NCBI GenBank assembly: GCA_943736015.1
Contig: OX031062.1
Location: 30,415,462-30,479,461 of the forward strand
Reading direction: 5' to 3'
Length of the DNA stretch: 64,000 nucleotides
From: Tridacna crocea
Lineage: Eukaryota; Mollusca; Bivalvia; Cardiida; Cardiidae
Part shown: positions 11,501 to 21,924 of the stretch, piece after piece
Layout: each line of letters begins with the position of its first letter
How positions within the stretch are numbered: position 1 is the first letter of the stretch
Notes under the pieces: model-generated
Database searches by the model: none
What the model was told of the DNA's origin: nothing
What the model saw: only the letters and a program-made list of their open reading frames with translations
Translations under genes and position numbers: made by a program

Positions 11501-12169
11501 CATTAGGTTGTGGGTTGGAGCTTTAGTGCTGGCCTCCACAAATTACTATTAAATGGTCTTTTGGATGACACTGTCCTGTGTAACAATGCTATACACTGAT
11601 CATCTTAACTCTTTACCAAACAACAGAATTATGGACTGTTTCAAATTGAAAGTATTTGCAGACGACAAAGTAAATGTGACTGAAAAATCTTACTTTGGTT
11701 TGGGAAGGGTAGAAAACATTGTGGGAACAGGAGAAAATGCTGGTTACCAGTATATTCTCCTTTTCCCACAATGTTTTCAAAAGGCTTCTTTTTCAGGGTT
11801 GTTAAAAGTCAGGATTGTGTGGTAAAGAGTGAAAGAACCAGAAGTAACTTAGGATAGTTTATGTCCTGTATCTTGCACTGACCGACTGACAAACTTCAGC
11901 CTTCAAGGGGTATTTAAAAGGAGGGATTGTGTGGTAATGGGTTAAAAGTTGGGACTATGTGATAAAGGGTCAACCATTTTGAATTTTGTCATTGTATCTA
12001 CAGGTGTATTCATCTTCTTTCCTTTACAGTAATTTTAATTCATGCATCCTTACGAATGAGAAGTATAAAGAACAAAGTTACAAACAAGCTAGAATATGTT
12101 GGTCTAAAGAGAACACCAATGGGAATTATTCTAGAGGGACTTGGACAGGAACAGGAAGCCGGATCTTAA
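5333..12169 (+). CDS. PRAF2: PRAF2-type PRA1 family protein, complete gene (3 exons)
   Basis: The exons are 5333-5511, 10614-10831 and 12030-12169. Joined, they give 178 aa with consistent phases, the same length I recall for human PRAF2. The N-terminus has APLRAL then NNLLYYQTNY (residues 39-48), the family signature. Two hydrophobic hairpins follow, at about 47-84 and 99-137, separated by a basic loop (RWKARRFKR, 88-96). The C-terminus is HASLRMRSIKNK, then LKRTPMG, and ends GQEQEAGS. That ending matches PRAF2 rather than the paralogue ARL6IP5, which has a longer, different tail. PRA1-family proteins are four-helix membrane proteins of the ER/Golgi that take part in vesicle trafficking; a specific role here is inference. 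Intron 1 (5.1 kb) is almost wholly transposon-derived. No break was seen in the coding frame. Confidence 0.93.
5664..6838. mobile_element. hAT-like non-autonomous element, ~1.17 kb
   Basis: The ends are TAGGGCTCCGTACCGGTA (from 5666) and CCGATACGGAGCCCTA. The flanks GGGAAGGG and GGGAAGGA look like an 8-bp target duplication with one mismatch. Sub-terminal TATCGAT-type repeats are dense at both ends. No transposase frame is present. Confidence 0.7.
8191..9204 (+). mobile_element. ~1 kb dispersed element with CACGAC sub-repeats, complete
   Basis: It is inserted in the second foldback unit; TGGGAAAAAGG before it and TGGGAAAAAAGG after it look like a target duplication. Both ends carry palindromic CACGACCGTCGTGCC units. 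The interior contains an inverted copy of 1-866, including its MITE. Confidence 0.7.
8795..9023 (-). mobile_element. TTAA MITE inside the ~1 kb element
   Basis: TTAACCCTTTCCC to GGTAAAGGGTTAA. It is positionally equivalent to the copy at 52-283 in the other copy of the host element. Confidence 0.8.
9559..9953. other. PRAF2 intron 1, no feature recognised
   Basis: AT-rich sequence without recognisable repeats or conserved frames. Confidence 0.4.
9954..10137 (+). mobile_element. TTAA MITE, left hairpin arm deleted
   Basis: It runs CCCATTACCACACAATCCC...AAAAAATAAGCC and then directly into the right arm CTCCTTTTCCTACAATG. It ends GGTAATGAGTTAA. Confidence 0.8.
10235..10461 (-). mobile_element. 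TTAA MITE, - orientation
   Basis: TTAACCCTTTTCAAAACAAC to GTGTGGTAAAGGGTTAA with centre GCTGGTTACCAGC. The right arm has decayed (CAACCTTCCCC). Confidence 0.85.
10458..10576 (-). mobile_element. TTAA MITE fragment sharing the neighbour's TTAA
   Basis: It starts at the terminal TTAA of the preceding copy and keeps only the hairpin and terminal part, ending 38 bp before PRAF2 exon 2. Confidence 0.6.
10614..10831 (+). CDS. PRAF2: PRAF2 exon 2
   Basis: The acceptor is TGTATTTTCAG and the donor CT|GTAAGA. It encodes residues 60-132 and leaves one base of codon 133. It carries the second helix of the first hairpin, the basic loop and most of the second hairpin, ending FGIAFPLL. Confidence 0.93.
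10886..11114 (-). mobile_element. TTAA MITE, near-complete, - orientation
   Basis: TTAACCCATTGCC to GGTAATGGGTTAA with a fully paired hairpin (TTGTTGGAAAAGG left, CCTTTTCCCACAATG right, one mismatch). It begins 54 bp after the PRAF2 exon 2 donor. Confidence 0.88.
11111..11270 (-). mobile_element. TTAA MITE, degenerate, shares TTAA with the previous copy
   Basis: TTAAATCTTTACCAAATGAC, then a decayed body up to GTAGAAAATGGC and a remnant right arm. Confidence 0.55.
11448..11600 (+). mobile_element. SINE-like fragment (tRNA-derived head)
   Basis: CTAAGTGGTAGAGCGTAGGA resembles a tRNA A box and GGTTGTGGGTTGGAGCTT a worn B box 45 bp later. The sequence continues into a non-tRNA tail. It is too degenerate to be a functional tRNA. 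Confidence 0.5.
11605..11834 (-). mobile_element. TTAA MITE, - orientation, terminal TTAA mutated
   Basis: TTAACTCTTTACC to GTGTGGTAAAGAGTGAAA, centre GCTGGTTACCAG. It lies in PRAF2 intron 2. Confidence 0.85.
11890..11975 (-). mobile_element. Two MITE terminal fragments
   Basis: GGGATTGTGTGGTAATGGGTTAA is immediately followed by a second worn end, GGGACTATGTGATAAAGGGT, 25 bp later. Only the last 30-45 bp of each copy remain. Confidence 0.6.
12030..12169 (+). CDS. PRAF2: PRAF2 exon 3 with stop
   Basis: The acceptor is CCTTTACAG. The first two bases complete codon 133 (Leu). It encodes HASLRMRSIKNK through GQEQEAGS and a TAA stop. Confidence 0.93.
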
Positions 12170-12203
12170 ACTCGTTTATTTGTGTTGTATTTATAGATCT
12201 TTA

Positions 12204-12413
12204 TTAGTCCTTTACCAAACAATTATGTCCTTATGATCTTGAGAAAGAAACCTTTTGAAAACACTGTGTGAGAAAGAGAAAATGCTGGTAACCATCATTT
12301 TCTCCTTTTCCCACATTTTTTCCACACTGTTACGCATTAATCCCATCATTCAGTCTGTTAACTGCAAATGTTTGCAAATATGGACAAGTCTAAAATTTTG
12401 TTGAGTGGTAACC
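12204..12413 (+). mobile_element. TTAA MITE 34 nt after the PRAF2 stop codon
   Basis: TTAGTCCTTTACC to GAGTGGTAACCAGTGAA with centre GCTGGTAACCATC. Its position means a PRAF2 3'UTR would probably carry the transcribed hairpin. Confidence 0.75.
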
Positions 12414-12433
12414 AGTGAATAATTGTGGAATTT

Positions 12434-14068
12434 TTAGCTCCACTGGCCGAAGGCCAGCGGGTTTATGTCATGGCCCGTTGTCTGTCGTTTGTCCGTCCGT
12501 CCGTGCGTTCACTTTTTCTTTAAACATCTTCTTCTCTGAAACTACCCATCCAATTGTGATGAAACTTCACAGAAATGATCCTGCCATGGTCCTCTTCAGA
12601 ATTTATTGAAAGAATTTAATTCCCTCAAAAACTCTGGTTGCCATGGCAACAAAACAGAAAATTTTTGACAATCTTTGACAATCTTCTTGTCTGAAACCGT
12701 AAGGCCTAAGGCTACCAAATTTGGCATGTAGCTTTATCTAGTGTTGAAATTATAGCCCTGGGGTCAAAATTGGCCCCAGTGGGGGGGGGTCACAAGTTTT
12801 ACATGGGCTTATTTAAGGAGAACTTTAAAATTCCTCTTCTACCTAGGCATAGGACCTAGGGCTACCAAATTTGGCATGTTGTTTTATCTAGTGGATCTCT
12901 ACAAAGAGTGTCTAAATTATAGCCCTGGGGTCAAAATTGGCCCTGGCCCGGGGGTAACAAGTTTCACATGGGCTTATATAGGGAGAACTTCAAAATTCTT
13001 CTTCCACATAGCCATAGGGCGTAGGGCTACCAAATTTGGCATGTAGCTTTATCTAGTGGACCTCTACCAAGGGTGTCCAAAGTATAGCCCAGGGGTCAAA
13101 TTTGGCCCCACCCCGGGGGGTAACAAAATGTACATGGGCTTATATAGGGAAAACTTTCAAAATCCTCTCGCACCTAGCTATAAGGGCTAGGGCTATCAAA
13201 TTTTGCATGTAGCTTTATCTAGGGGGTCTCTACCAAGTGTGCCCAAATTATAGCCCTGGGGTCAAATTTAGCCCCGTCACAGGGAGTCAGAAGTTTTACA
13301 TGGGCTTATATAGGGAAACTTTAATAATCTACTTGTACATAGCCATAAGGCCTAGGGCTACCAAATTTTGCATGTAGCTTTATCTAATGGGCTTCTACCA
13401 AGAGGGCCAAAATTTTAACTTTTGGGGGTCAAGTTTGACCCCACCCCAGGGGTCAGAAGTTTTACATTGGCTTTATAAACCTGTCTCATGGGTCACATAT
13501 TTTACAGGGCCTTTTATTGAGCAAACTTGTTTTACAGGGCTTTTTATTGAGCAAGATAAAAAAATTTTCCTGTTTATAACCACACATTCTAGTTTCATAT
13601 TGCAGGTCTGGGGTCAAAATTGGCTCCATCCAGGGATCACAAGTTTAACATGGGCTTCAAAATATTGTAACTTCAATTTAAACATTAATCAAGGGAAATA
13701 ACTCTTTATGAAAGATAAAGTTTGGTACTATTTACCTCCCTTGATTATCAAACTACATTGATACCTGATTGGTGCTAGACATTAGGTTTTTTGATAGAAA
13801 ATATTCTGTTTTCAAGTATGATTCATTTTGATGCTAATAGTTATGCTCACATGACGTGAATAAAAAATTTAGAGTAAGGTTTCTATCATTCAGCTTATTT
13901 TTCCAAGGATTTTACCTTTCATGCTAATGAATTAACCTGCTTGTACTGCCTGACAGTGTTAATTGTTTTTGAAGGCCCTCTTTTTCATGGCCATGAACAC
14001 TTCTATTTGTGTGGTAAAGGGTTAAAAAGCCATTGGAGCGATACAGGGCCATCATGGCCCTCTTGTTT
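12434..14068 (-). mobile_element. Tandem-repeat-cored non-autonomous element (bivalve 'pearl'/Helitron-like type)
   Basis: It opens TTAGCTCCACTGGCCGAAGG (a short hairpin) and closes GGGCCATCATGGCCCTCTTG. The core is about five tandem units of ~165 bp, marked by GCTACCAAATTTGGCATG at 12711, 12861, 13026, 13192 and 13357. The core is homologous, in reverse, to the core at 28482-30046. The part at 13480-14030 is more diverged. There is no transposase; the class assignment is by resemblance only. Confidence 0.7.
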
Positions 14069-14132
14069 GTGTCCTTAGAATATTATATAACATGAACCTA
14101 AGCTGTTACCATACAAATGTGGGCTTTTAGAT

Positions 14133-14463
14133 CCAGGGCCCAGTTTTACTAAGGTAGTTACACACAAAATTTGCATAAGTTTTACATAACCATAGGATTG
14201 TAGCATGTTTCAGCCACAAGATATGACATAACTATCATGATTATTTTAGAGAAATTTTTCAATAAATCAAAGTCTCCTGGAAATTTCATGTGGAAAAAAT
14301 GAAAAGATGAAATTTCCAGAAAACTTTGATTTGTGGAAAAAATCTTCAAAAATAATCATGAAAGTTATCTTGTATCGCATGGCAGAAGCATGCCGCCATA
14401 CTATAGTCACGTAAAACTTACACAAATCTTGTTTGTAACTACCCTAGTAAACTGGGACCCTGG
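14133..14463. mobile_element. 331-bp foldback element
   Basis: Its two halves are inverted copies along their whole ~160-bp length, from CCAGGGCCCAGTTTTACT to AGTAAACTGGGACCCTGG, with scattered mismatches. Confidence 0.75.
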
Positions 14464-14694
14464 AGAATATTTTTTGAAAACATGTCGGAAAAAGATGCTA
14501 TTGGTGTTCACAAAGAATTTCTACTTTTTCACATTGTTTTGTGTATCATTCTAAAACTGATAATTTTTGTTCCTCCAAAACTTGCCCTTTTCATGGCTTT
14601 GTCTGGTTTGATGGTTTGTCTAAGATTAGTTTGTTTGGTTATGGCTTAATTTATCTTGAAATATAATATCTTTCTTTTATTTATTAAGATTTAT

Positions 14695-14950
14695 TTAACC
14701 CTTTACCAGACAATCCTGTGTTTAACTCATTACCAAACAAAAAAAATTGAGACTGGTCCAAACTGAATGCATTTGCAGACAACAAAATTAAGCTATCTCA
14801 GAAATTGAAATTTGTTTCCAACAGGGTAGAAAACATTGTGGGAAAAGGAGAAAATGCTGGTTACCGGCATTTTCTCTTTTCCCACAATGTTTTCAAAAGG
14901 CTTCTATCTCAGGGTCATAAAAAACCAGGGATTGTTCGGGAAAGGGTTGA
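14695..14950 (-). mobile_element. TTAA MITE (14722-14950) preceded by an end fragment of another
   Basis: A 27-bp stub TTAACCCTTTACC...CCTGTG is interrupted at TTAA by a near-complete copy with centre GCTGGTTACCGGC. Its last end reads AAAGGGTTGA. Confidence 0.8.
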
Positions 14951-15148
14951 GATCCTTGGACCCAAGGAAAAGGACTTTTGAAAACAGTAGTTAATGGAGA
15001 AAATAATGAGAACGGTAATTTTCTCCTTTACTTGCAAAGTCTTCTACCTCTTCACTGGCGATTCCATTATTTGAACCATATTTAGAGTGTTGTCTGCAAA
15101 TGCTTTCAATTTCGACAAGTCTAGATTTTGGATGTGTGGGAAAGGGTT
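14951..15148 (+). mobile_element. TTAA MITE, degenerate, + orientation
   Basis: Recognisable parts are GACTTTTGAAAACAG, a weak hairpin, and GTCTGCAAATGCTTTC to GGGAAAGGGTTGA. Confidence 0.5.
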
Positions 15149-15646
15149 GATTTAGCTTATTATGGGTAGATAAGAAGAGCTGTCTCAGAATTATTATTTA
15201 AGTTTGGACATTGAGTATATGATAGACATTATGTTTGCTTTAGCCTTACTTATTTGTTTTACATCGATTGAGAAAAAAGGTCTTACAACTTCATCTAATC
15301 CCTCAATTCTTCGTCCTGGGAACAACACCAGTACTCATGCAAAATGTTTGGGCTATTGAAGGATCCCAAAGTTGGTGGCTTTGGAAAGAAATGTGTGTTA
15401 ATACTGGTGTGAGAAAACCAGGAAACGCATGTGTGTCACCGACAAGCATGATATGACCTTAGCTGTTAAAGTGGCCTTCAAAACCCCAATACAACTACAA
15501 CAACTGGCACTTTACTTCACAACCATAACACCACAGTTTTTGTCATACCTGTTTTGCTTTTTGGTAAAGGTTTTATGATCACTCATGCTTGAAAACATGG
15601 ATAACTTTTTCAGTGATAGGCTGTGCGAGGTTTAAGTTAACATTCT
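15149..15646. other. Intergenic, no gene recognised
   Basis: A 62-codon frame at 15268-15456 has no recognisable domain and no splice context. Otherwise the sequence is featureless. Confidence 0.4.
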
Positions 15647-15875
15647 TTAACCCATTACCACACAATCCCTTCTTTTGACGCCCCTGAGAAAGAAGACTTT
15701 TGAAAACACTGTGGGAAAAGGAGAAAATGCTGGTAACCAGCATTTTCTCCTTTTCCTACAGTGTTTTCTACCCTTCCCAGTACAAATTTCAAATTTTCAG
15801 TCACCTGTATTTTGTCGTCTGCAAATGCTTTCAATTTGAACCAGTCTAAAATTTTGTCGTTTGGTAATGGGTTAA
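15647..15875 (+). mobile_element. TTAA MITE, near-complete
   Basis: TTAACCCATTACC to GGTAATGGGTTAA with perfect 14-bp TIRs. The hairpin has the CACTGTG/CACAGTG-type stem variant (CCTACAGTG on the right arm). Confidence 0.9.
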
Positions 15876-16100
15876 ATAATTCTGATATAATCATATAGAT
15901 AGGCAGATATATTTTTTCATTTAAATGTCAATGATTTGCTGTGAAGGTAAAATAGGAGATTGTTTTCCTGAATATGTTGTGTCCTAACTAAAGTGTTGTG
16001 TCTGTTGTGTCAAAACTAGAATCTGACCAGTTTATAGCTGTGCAATACCTTTCCTTTTTTTGTATTACATTTTTGTGGCTTTTGAAAGAGTGAGAGAATG

Positions 16101-16352
16101 TTGAACCCTTTCCCAAACAATCCCAGGTTTTCACAACCCTGAGAAAGAAGCCTTCTGAAAACATTATGGGAAAAGGAGAAATTGCTGGTAACCAGCATTT
16201 TCTCCTTTTCCCACAATGTTTTCTACCCTGCTGGAGACAAATTTCAGTTTTTAAGTTTCATCTATTTTGTCATCTGCAAGTGCATTCAATTGGCACCAGT
16301 CCGATATTTTATCGTTTGGTAACTGATATTTTATCATTTGGTAAAGAGTTAA
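16101..16352 (+). mobile_element. TTAA MITE with duplicated terminal segment
   Basis: It starts TTGAACCCTTTCCC. Near the right end GATATTTTATC(G/A)TTTGGTAA occurs twice in tandem, lengthening the copy by ~24 bp. Confidence 0.85.
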
Positions 16353-16439
16353 AATCTGTTTTAAGTGGCAGATTTCCTTACTTATGATAGATTATGATTA
16401 GAAATAGGGTGTAAAAACAAAAGAATTGAGATGACTTTT

Positions 16440-16562
16440 ATTACCTCTTTACCACACAGTCCTGACTTTTAACTACCATGAGAAGAAGCCTACAGAAAAC
16501 ATTGTGGGAAAAAGAGAAAATGATGGTAACCAGCATTTTCTCCTTTTCCCACAATATTTTGT
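16440..16562 (+). mobile_element. TTAA MITE, 3' truncated
   Basis: TTACCTCTTTACCACACAG through the complete hairpin, then ends just past CCCACAATATTTTG. Confidence 0.75.
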
Positions 16563-16851
16563 GGCTTGTATAGAATTTGGGAGAGGTGGTGGCCTTTTTC
16601 TAGAAATGACAGGGTTTTTTTTTTTTTCATATATAATATGTTTGTAAGTATGTTACCAAAGTCATAGAAAAGCTATTCTGAATAAAGTTTGTAAATTCAG
16701 TTCATATTTTTTTCTTGGTTAAAGCGAAATGCTTTGTATATTTAGATTTTTTTAATACTCCCTGAAGTTTATATTGAACTTGCTACCTAAAGCAGACAAT
16801 CTTTTTAGTTTTGCAGCAGACTGCTTTTGTTAACATTATGATGAAAACAGT
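16563..16851. other. No feature recognised
   Basis: AT-rich sequence with a T-run at 16616-16628. Confidence 0.4.
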
Positions 16852-17025
16852 TTCAACTCTTTACCAAATGACAAAAGTTTAGACTTGTCCAAATTGAAAG
16901 TATTTGCAGATGACATAACAAACGAAACTCAAAAATTGAAATTTGTTTCATTGTTTGAAAAGGAGAAAATGCTGACTACCTGCAATTTCTCCTCTTGCTA
17001 CAATCTTTTCAAAAGCATTATTCCA
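16852..17025 (-). mobile_element. TTAA MITE, truncated, - orientation
   Basis: CAACTCTTTACCAAATGAC through a short, imperfect hairpin (GCTGACTACCTGC); the terminal part is lost. Confidence 0.7.
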
Positions 17026-17376
17026 TTAGAGAAAGCCTAGATTATTTTCTAAAGGAATAAATTTGTTGTCTGGAAATGCTGTAACAAATAATGTCCACAT
17101 TGTTGTTGTCTGGTGAAAAGCTATCCATATTTTGAGATCCAGTCAGTATGTGTGTGTGAATGAGTAACTTTTTCTGGTATTGTAGCTCATCACTGAAACC
17201 TGTGTTGTGGGTACTAGTTTGATTTGGCTCATTGAAACAATATATAGCTTTCAGTAAAAAATTCCATCCAGAAAATGTATGTAAGTGAATGGGTTCTAGT
17301 GTTCTCATTTGAGAAGTTTGCTATTCACTGAAACTTGTGTTGTTGGTACATGTACTTGTATGATTTTCCAAACAGT

Positions 17377-17600
17377 TTAACCCTTTACCGAACAACATTT
17401 TAGACTTGTCCAAATTGAAAATATTTGCAGACAAATTGTAAGTGGCTCAAATGGCTGACTTTGTCCATGATGGAGTAGAAAACTTTTTTGGAAAAGGAGA
17501 AATTGCTGGTAGCCAGCATTTTCTCCTTTTCCAACTATGTTTTCAAAAGGCTTCTTTCCGAGGGCTGTTAAAACCCAGGGAGTGTTCGGTGAAGAGTTAA
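17377..17600 (-). mobile_element. TTAA MITE, 'GTGGCTCAAATG' variant
   Basis: TTAACCCTTTACC to GGTGAAGAGTTAA. The inner arm has GTGGCTCAAATGGCTGAC, as do the copies at 34519, 57603 and 59761, so it forms a sub-branch of the family. Confidence 0.8.
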
Positions 17601-17705
17601 CATTGGTCTGAAAAGGAGGCTTTTGAAAATATTATGACAAGAGGAGAAAATACTGGTAGCATGCATTTTCTCCTTTTCCCACAGTATTTTCTATTATGTC
17701 ATAGA
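17597..17705 (+). mobile_element. TTAA MITE fragment sharing TTAA with 17377-17600
   Basis: It begins at the shared TTAA and keeps GGCTTTTGAAAATATT and a hairpin; the remainder is lost. Confidence 0.6.
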
Positions 17706-17784
17706 GAAAAGTTTTGTCATTTGAGGCTTATTGAATTTATTTCCTACTAATTTAATTTATACATGTCTACATATTGGTTGTATG

Positions 17785-17990
17785 TTAACCCTCTCTGAAA
17801 CAAGCGTGTCTGCAGTAAAAGTCTTTTGAAAACACTGTGGGAAAAGGAGAAATTGCTCGCAACGAGCAATTTCTCCTTTTCCCACAGTGTTTTCTACCCA
17901 TGAGAACTTTCTGGCATTTTCTCCAAATCTAAAATTGTCATCTGCAAACTCTTTTGGTTTGGAAGAGTCCAAAATTTGGGAAAGGGTTAA
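17785..17990 (+). mobile_element. TTAA MITE sub-family B, near-complete
   Basis: TTAACCCTCTCTG to GGGAAAGGGTTAA. The hairpin is perfectly paired: GAAAACACTGTGGGAAAAGG against its exact complement, centre GCTCGCAACGAGC. Confidence 0.85.
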
Positions 17991-18509
17991 ACAGTAAATT
18001 TGTGAAATACTCACATCATCAAGTTAAGCTTTGCTATTGTTTTTTTGATGCGTCAAGTCTTTTTATGGATTCATTTCTTACCAACCATCCTTTTATTTGT
18101 TTCTATTGTTTTGTTTTACAGATTTGTGTGCCTTAATTTTGTTTCTTTCATTGAAAATAGAAATATCATTATCAGCATTTTCTCCCATTGCCACAATGGT
18201 TTAAATATGAAAACATTTGTTTGGTACATGTAATGTATAAATCTGTGACATACTGTGTTGGACAAACTTCATGCGGAACCCATCTGTCTATAAGATAAAT
18301 CTAATATTCTATCATGACATGTAAATTCAACACTGTAAACACAGTGAAACAAAAGCTTGGTAAAATCTATGTTATTCTATGTAAAGTGACGTCATTCTGT
18401 ATAGAGTAAGTAAGTTAGTTATTCAATGGAATATAATCTGCATCCATGTTTTTACTCTAAGCATGAATTTGTTTTCGTTTTATGAAGAGTTTGTCATGTT
18501 AGAATCGAA
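17991..18509. other. Intergenic, no gene recognised
   Basis: AT-rich sequence. An isolated TTTCTCCCATTGCCACAATGG at 18179-18199 may be a MITE arm remnant. Confidence 0.35.
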
Positions 18510-18682
18510 ATATCTTCTTTCTGTTGTGGTTTATCCTTCAATAAACCACATTGTGAGTTATGAGACACTATGAAAAGCCCACTCGGGTTATTGCCCACTC
18601 TGGTTATTGCCCCTGTGGATTATTTTTTGTGCCTCATAACTCTGTGGTTTATTCAATGATAAACCACAATAGAAAGAAGATT
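18510..18682. mobile_element. 173-bp foldback element
   Basis: Arms of ~55 bp (ATCTTCTTTCTGTTGTGG and the complement ending GAAAGAAGAT) flank a spacer containing two copies of GGTTATTGCCC. Confidence 0.75.
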
Positions 18683-19429
18683 ATTCTTTAAATTATAGAA
18701 ATGCTTTTGGCCCTTTTACCTGACAAAATGTCAGGCGATTCGACTGTGCAGTCTGATCTTCATCATCATTTTGCAAAAATACCTAACGGTTTTGCCAGAA
18801 TACTGAGGGGAAAGGTAGAAATTTAATTTATATGGAGGCATGGATTTCATATCATTTTTTAAAAACCAAATTATGCAGGATTAATTGTTCTATATGTTGT
18901 ACAGTAGAGATTTTTAGCCATGATTTAGGATTATGTTTTTGAAAATATTTTGTATGATTTTTTGGGTGACTCTGAAACTGGCATGTATACTAACTCTAGC
19001 AAATAACAAAATGTTTTGATAGATGATTGTCCAGTGTTCTGCCCTAAATTATTCAGGTAAGGAACAATGGTCCAATTAGCAGGCAGATGTTGCGGACATT
19101 TTTAAAATTAGTGAGACAAAATGCATCCATAGCTCACTGTCAGATGTGTTAGCAAAATGCTTTGGCAAAAGGGGGCTTAATGTATCTGTGAAAATATACA
19201 GTAGAAACATTTTGGCCTTTGATAAGTTTTCTGCATTTCAATGGACTTGTCTACTTCAAGATCCAGCCTGTTTTTAAAGAAAACTGATATTATAAAAGCA
19301 TAATTTTGTAATGATTTGCTTAGCATGATGCATCACAGAGGTACGTTAAAGACCTTTTGCCAGAGCACAGCTTTTATTTGTAAGGGACATGGTTCCACCA
19401 GTGTGCATTATAATGGGGCAATTTCTGGT
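18683..19429. other. Intergenic, no gene recognised
   Basis: No long frame, repeat or RNA gene was recognised. A GACTGTGCAGTCTGATCTTC piece at 18740 resembles half of the GATC foldback at 31571. Confidence 0.35.
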
Positions 19430-19560
19430 TTAACCCTTTACCACACAATTCCAAGTTTTAACAATTTTAAGAAAGAGGCATTGTGAAAACACTGTGAGAA
19501 AAGGAGAAAATGCTGGTAACCAGCATTTTTTCACAATGTTTTCTTTCAGTTCAAGGACAA
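19430..19560 (+). mobile_element. TTAA MITE, 3' truncated
   Basis: TTAACCCTTTACCACACAAT through the hairpin; the right arm is shortened and the terminal half is missing. Confidence 0.75.
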
Positions 19561-20269
19561 ATACTATGGTTAAAAAAACAAAAAAATACTTGACATGTCT
19601 TTGGTAAATTCCCTCAATACAGCCCAGTAGAAAACTTTGCATTGTAGGAAACGGTGAATTAGACAACTACAGAAAATCCCTGACTGGGCAGCACACTGTT
19701 TGTCAATAGAATACTAACTTTGAGAGAAGTGTTGTTCTCTGTTATTTTTGAATATTTCCTCTAACTTAAAAGGTTTAGATATTGTTAACATGAAAAATTG
19801 GCTGTAAAAAATTCAACAGTGAACAATAATGTTTGTCATTGTCTGTTATATGTAATGTGTTAACCCTCCCACAAGTTTGTTGCCTTTGTGGATCAAGATT
19901 AGACCACAGAAAGTTTGCATTCTGATCTTTGATTTTAGTTTCAGCATTGCTGTAAACACTGTAGGCAAAAGCAAGCAAAATTGCTATTATTTAGTTCTTA
20001 TTTCTAAAATGAATACATGTATGTCTGTTTTGCTTATTTGGTGCTCTTAGCATTAAAGATTTATAGGAATCATTGTGCACCAATGCTTTGAATTCCATTT
20101 AGTGTGATATTTTGTGGTTGGTAAAGGTGAAATTCCTCTTCACCATAGACTTAGGTTGTTGATCCTGGTTGGCAATGTCTTACGGAGATAGTTTGGAATG
20201 AGGAACCACATAATACATTTTTTTGATTATGAATACTCAAACTTATTTAGACCTGTGTTATGGAAAAAG
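19561..20269. other. Intergenic, no gene recognised
   Basis: AT-rich. GATCAAGATTAGACC at 19895 and TCTGATCTTTGATT at 19920 look like a worn copy of the GATC foldback family. Confidence 0.35.
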
Positions 20270-20592
20270 ACTCAACCTTTTCCTTAACAATACCAAAATT
20301 TGGCAGCCCATAGAAAGAGGGCTTTTGAAAACATGTTTCCCACAATGTTTTATACCCTTTCCAGAACAAGTTTTATTTAAAATTGTCTAACTCTGTACCA
20401 CAACAAAAATGTAGCCTTTACAAATTGACAGCTTATGCAGTTTGACAATTTGAAATTGACTCAAATGATGAAGTTTGTCTTTAATATGCAGGTAAAAAAA
20501 CATTCTAGGAAAAGGAGAAAATGCTGGTTACCAGCATTTTCTCCTTTTCTCCAGGATGTTTTCAAAAGGATTCTTTCCTAGGGCTTGTTAAA
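20270..20592. mobile_element. Two degenerate TTAA MITEs back to back
   Basis: A + fragment (about 20270-20380, AAACATGTTTCCCACAATG) is followed by a - copy (about 20390-20591) with a good hairpin, centre GCTGGTTACCAGC, that ends at the next TTAA. Confidence 0.6.
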
Positions 20593-20817
20593 CTCATTAC
20601 CACAGGACAATATTTTAGGCTTGCTCAAATCAAAAGCATTTGCAAATGACAAAATAAAAATGACTGAAAATTTGAAATTTGTTTTGTTAAGGGTAGAAAA
20701 CATTGTGGGAAAAGGAGAAAATGCTGGTTGCCAGCATTTTCTCCTTTTTCCACAATGTTTTCTAAAAGCTCCTTTCTCAGGGTCATCAGAAGTAGGGATT
20801 GTGTGGTAATGGGTTAA
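20588..20817 (-). mobile_element. TTAA MITE, near-complete, - orientation
   Basis: TTAAACTCATTACC to GGTAATGGGTTAA, centre GCTGGTTGCCAGC. It shares its left TTAA with the preceding copy. Confidence 0.85.
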
Positions 20818-21112
20818 ACTCAGAATTGTGTCGGATAGGGCAAAGTGAAAATTATCGTCCTCTGCTTTTCATTGGACATGTTTAAAATTTTGTCAATTGG
20901 CAAAGGGTCGTAAAAAGTGTAAGTCATGATCGTAGATGCTACATGTTTGCTTTTTGCTGTACATGAATGTATTTAGATTTTTGCTTTTACAAATAAACAA
21001 CAAAAGATGTGTTCATTTATAACCCACATACCAGTGAGTAAATACATTAAAAATTGTTAACAGCCAAAGAAGTTTGCTTGTTGTTTTTTATGTCCCAATG
21101 ATTGTTGAAACT

Positions 21113-21341
21113 TTAACCCTTTCCCAAACAATCCCTGGTTTTTACAAGTCAGGAATAGAAGCCTTTTGAAAACATAGTGGGAAAAGGAGAAAATGCTGGT
21201 AACCAGCATTTTCTCCTTTTCCCACTATGTTTTCTACCCTATCATATAGAAAAATCATCTTTTCAGCAACTGTTAATTTGTCATCTGCAAAATGTTTTCA
21301 ATTTTGTCTGGTCCAAAATTTGCCGTTTGGGAAAGGGTTAA
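21113..21341 (+). mobile_element. TTAA MITE with covaried stem
   Basis: TTAACCCTTTCCC to GGGAAAGGGTTAA. The stem reads ACATAGTGGG on the left and CCCACTATGT on the right, both arms differing from the family ACATTGTGGG in the same pair. Confidence 0.9.
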
Positions 21342-21696
21342 GTTATCTGTTGAACGTGAGGAGGCTCTTGGATGGATCAGCTTTAAACAGCCCAGCTTCA
21401 GAGAGGTTCAGACTCATTCTAAGCTTAATAGACTGACTTGGGGGGTTGTTACAACATGCCTATTACAGACCCAGCTGGACAAGTTCCAAGCAGTTTGAAA
21501 CCCAGAAGTGTTGTCATACAGTTCCAGCCTAGACAGTGAGGGTTGCACAGGTTCGTCTGAAACACAGCCCGACAGCAGTTCAGCACAATACCATTCCTCG
21601 CTAGCTTCAGGCAAACTTGAAGTGTTTTAAAGACAATTGTTTGAAGACATTTGAGGCCAATTAAGACTAAGCCGGTGTTTGAAGACAAGTCAGGAG

Positions 21697-21924
21697 CGAC
21701 CCATTACCACACAATCCCTACCTTTGATGACCCTGAGAAAGAAGCCTTTAGAAAACATTGTAGGAAAAGGAGAAAATGCTGGTAATCACCATTTTCTCCT
21801 TCTCCCACTATGTTTTCTATCCTTCACAAAACAAATTTTTAATTTTCAGTCACTATTATTTTGTCATCTGCAAATGCTTCCGATTTGGACAAACCTAAAA
21901 TTTTATCATTTGGTAATGAGTTAA
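21697..21924 (+). mobile_element. TTAA MITE, left of a tandem pair
   Basis: CCCATTACCACACAATCCC (terminal TTAA lost) to GGTAATGAGTTAA; centre GCTGGTAATCACC. Confidence 0.85.

Noticed and set aside
5333-12169. Naming the first gene ARL6IP5
   Set aside because: The tail ends GQEQEAGS at 178 aa, as in PRAF2; ARL6IP5 has a longer, different C-terminus.
15268-15456. Possible small gene MRKKVLQLHLIPQ...
   Set aside because: No domain, no splice sites and no repeat of the pattern elsewhere; the length is expected by chance in 64 kb.
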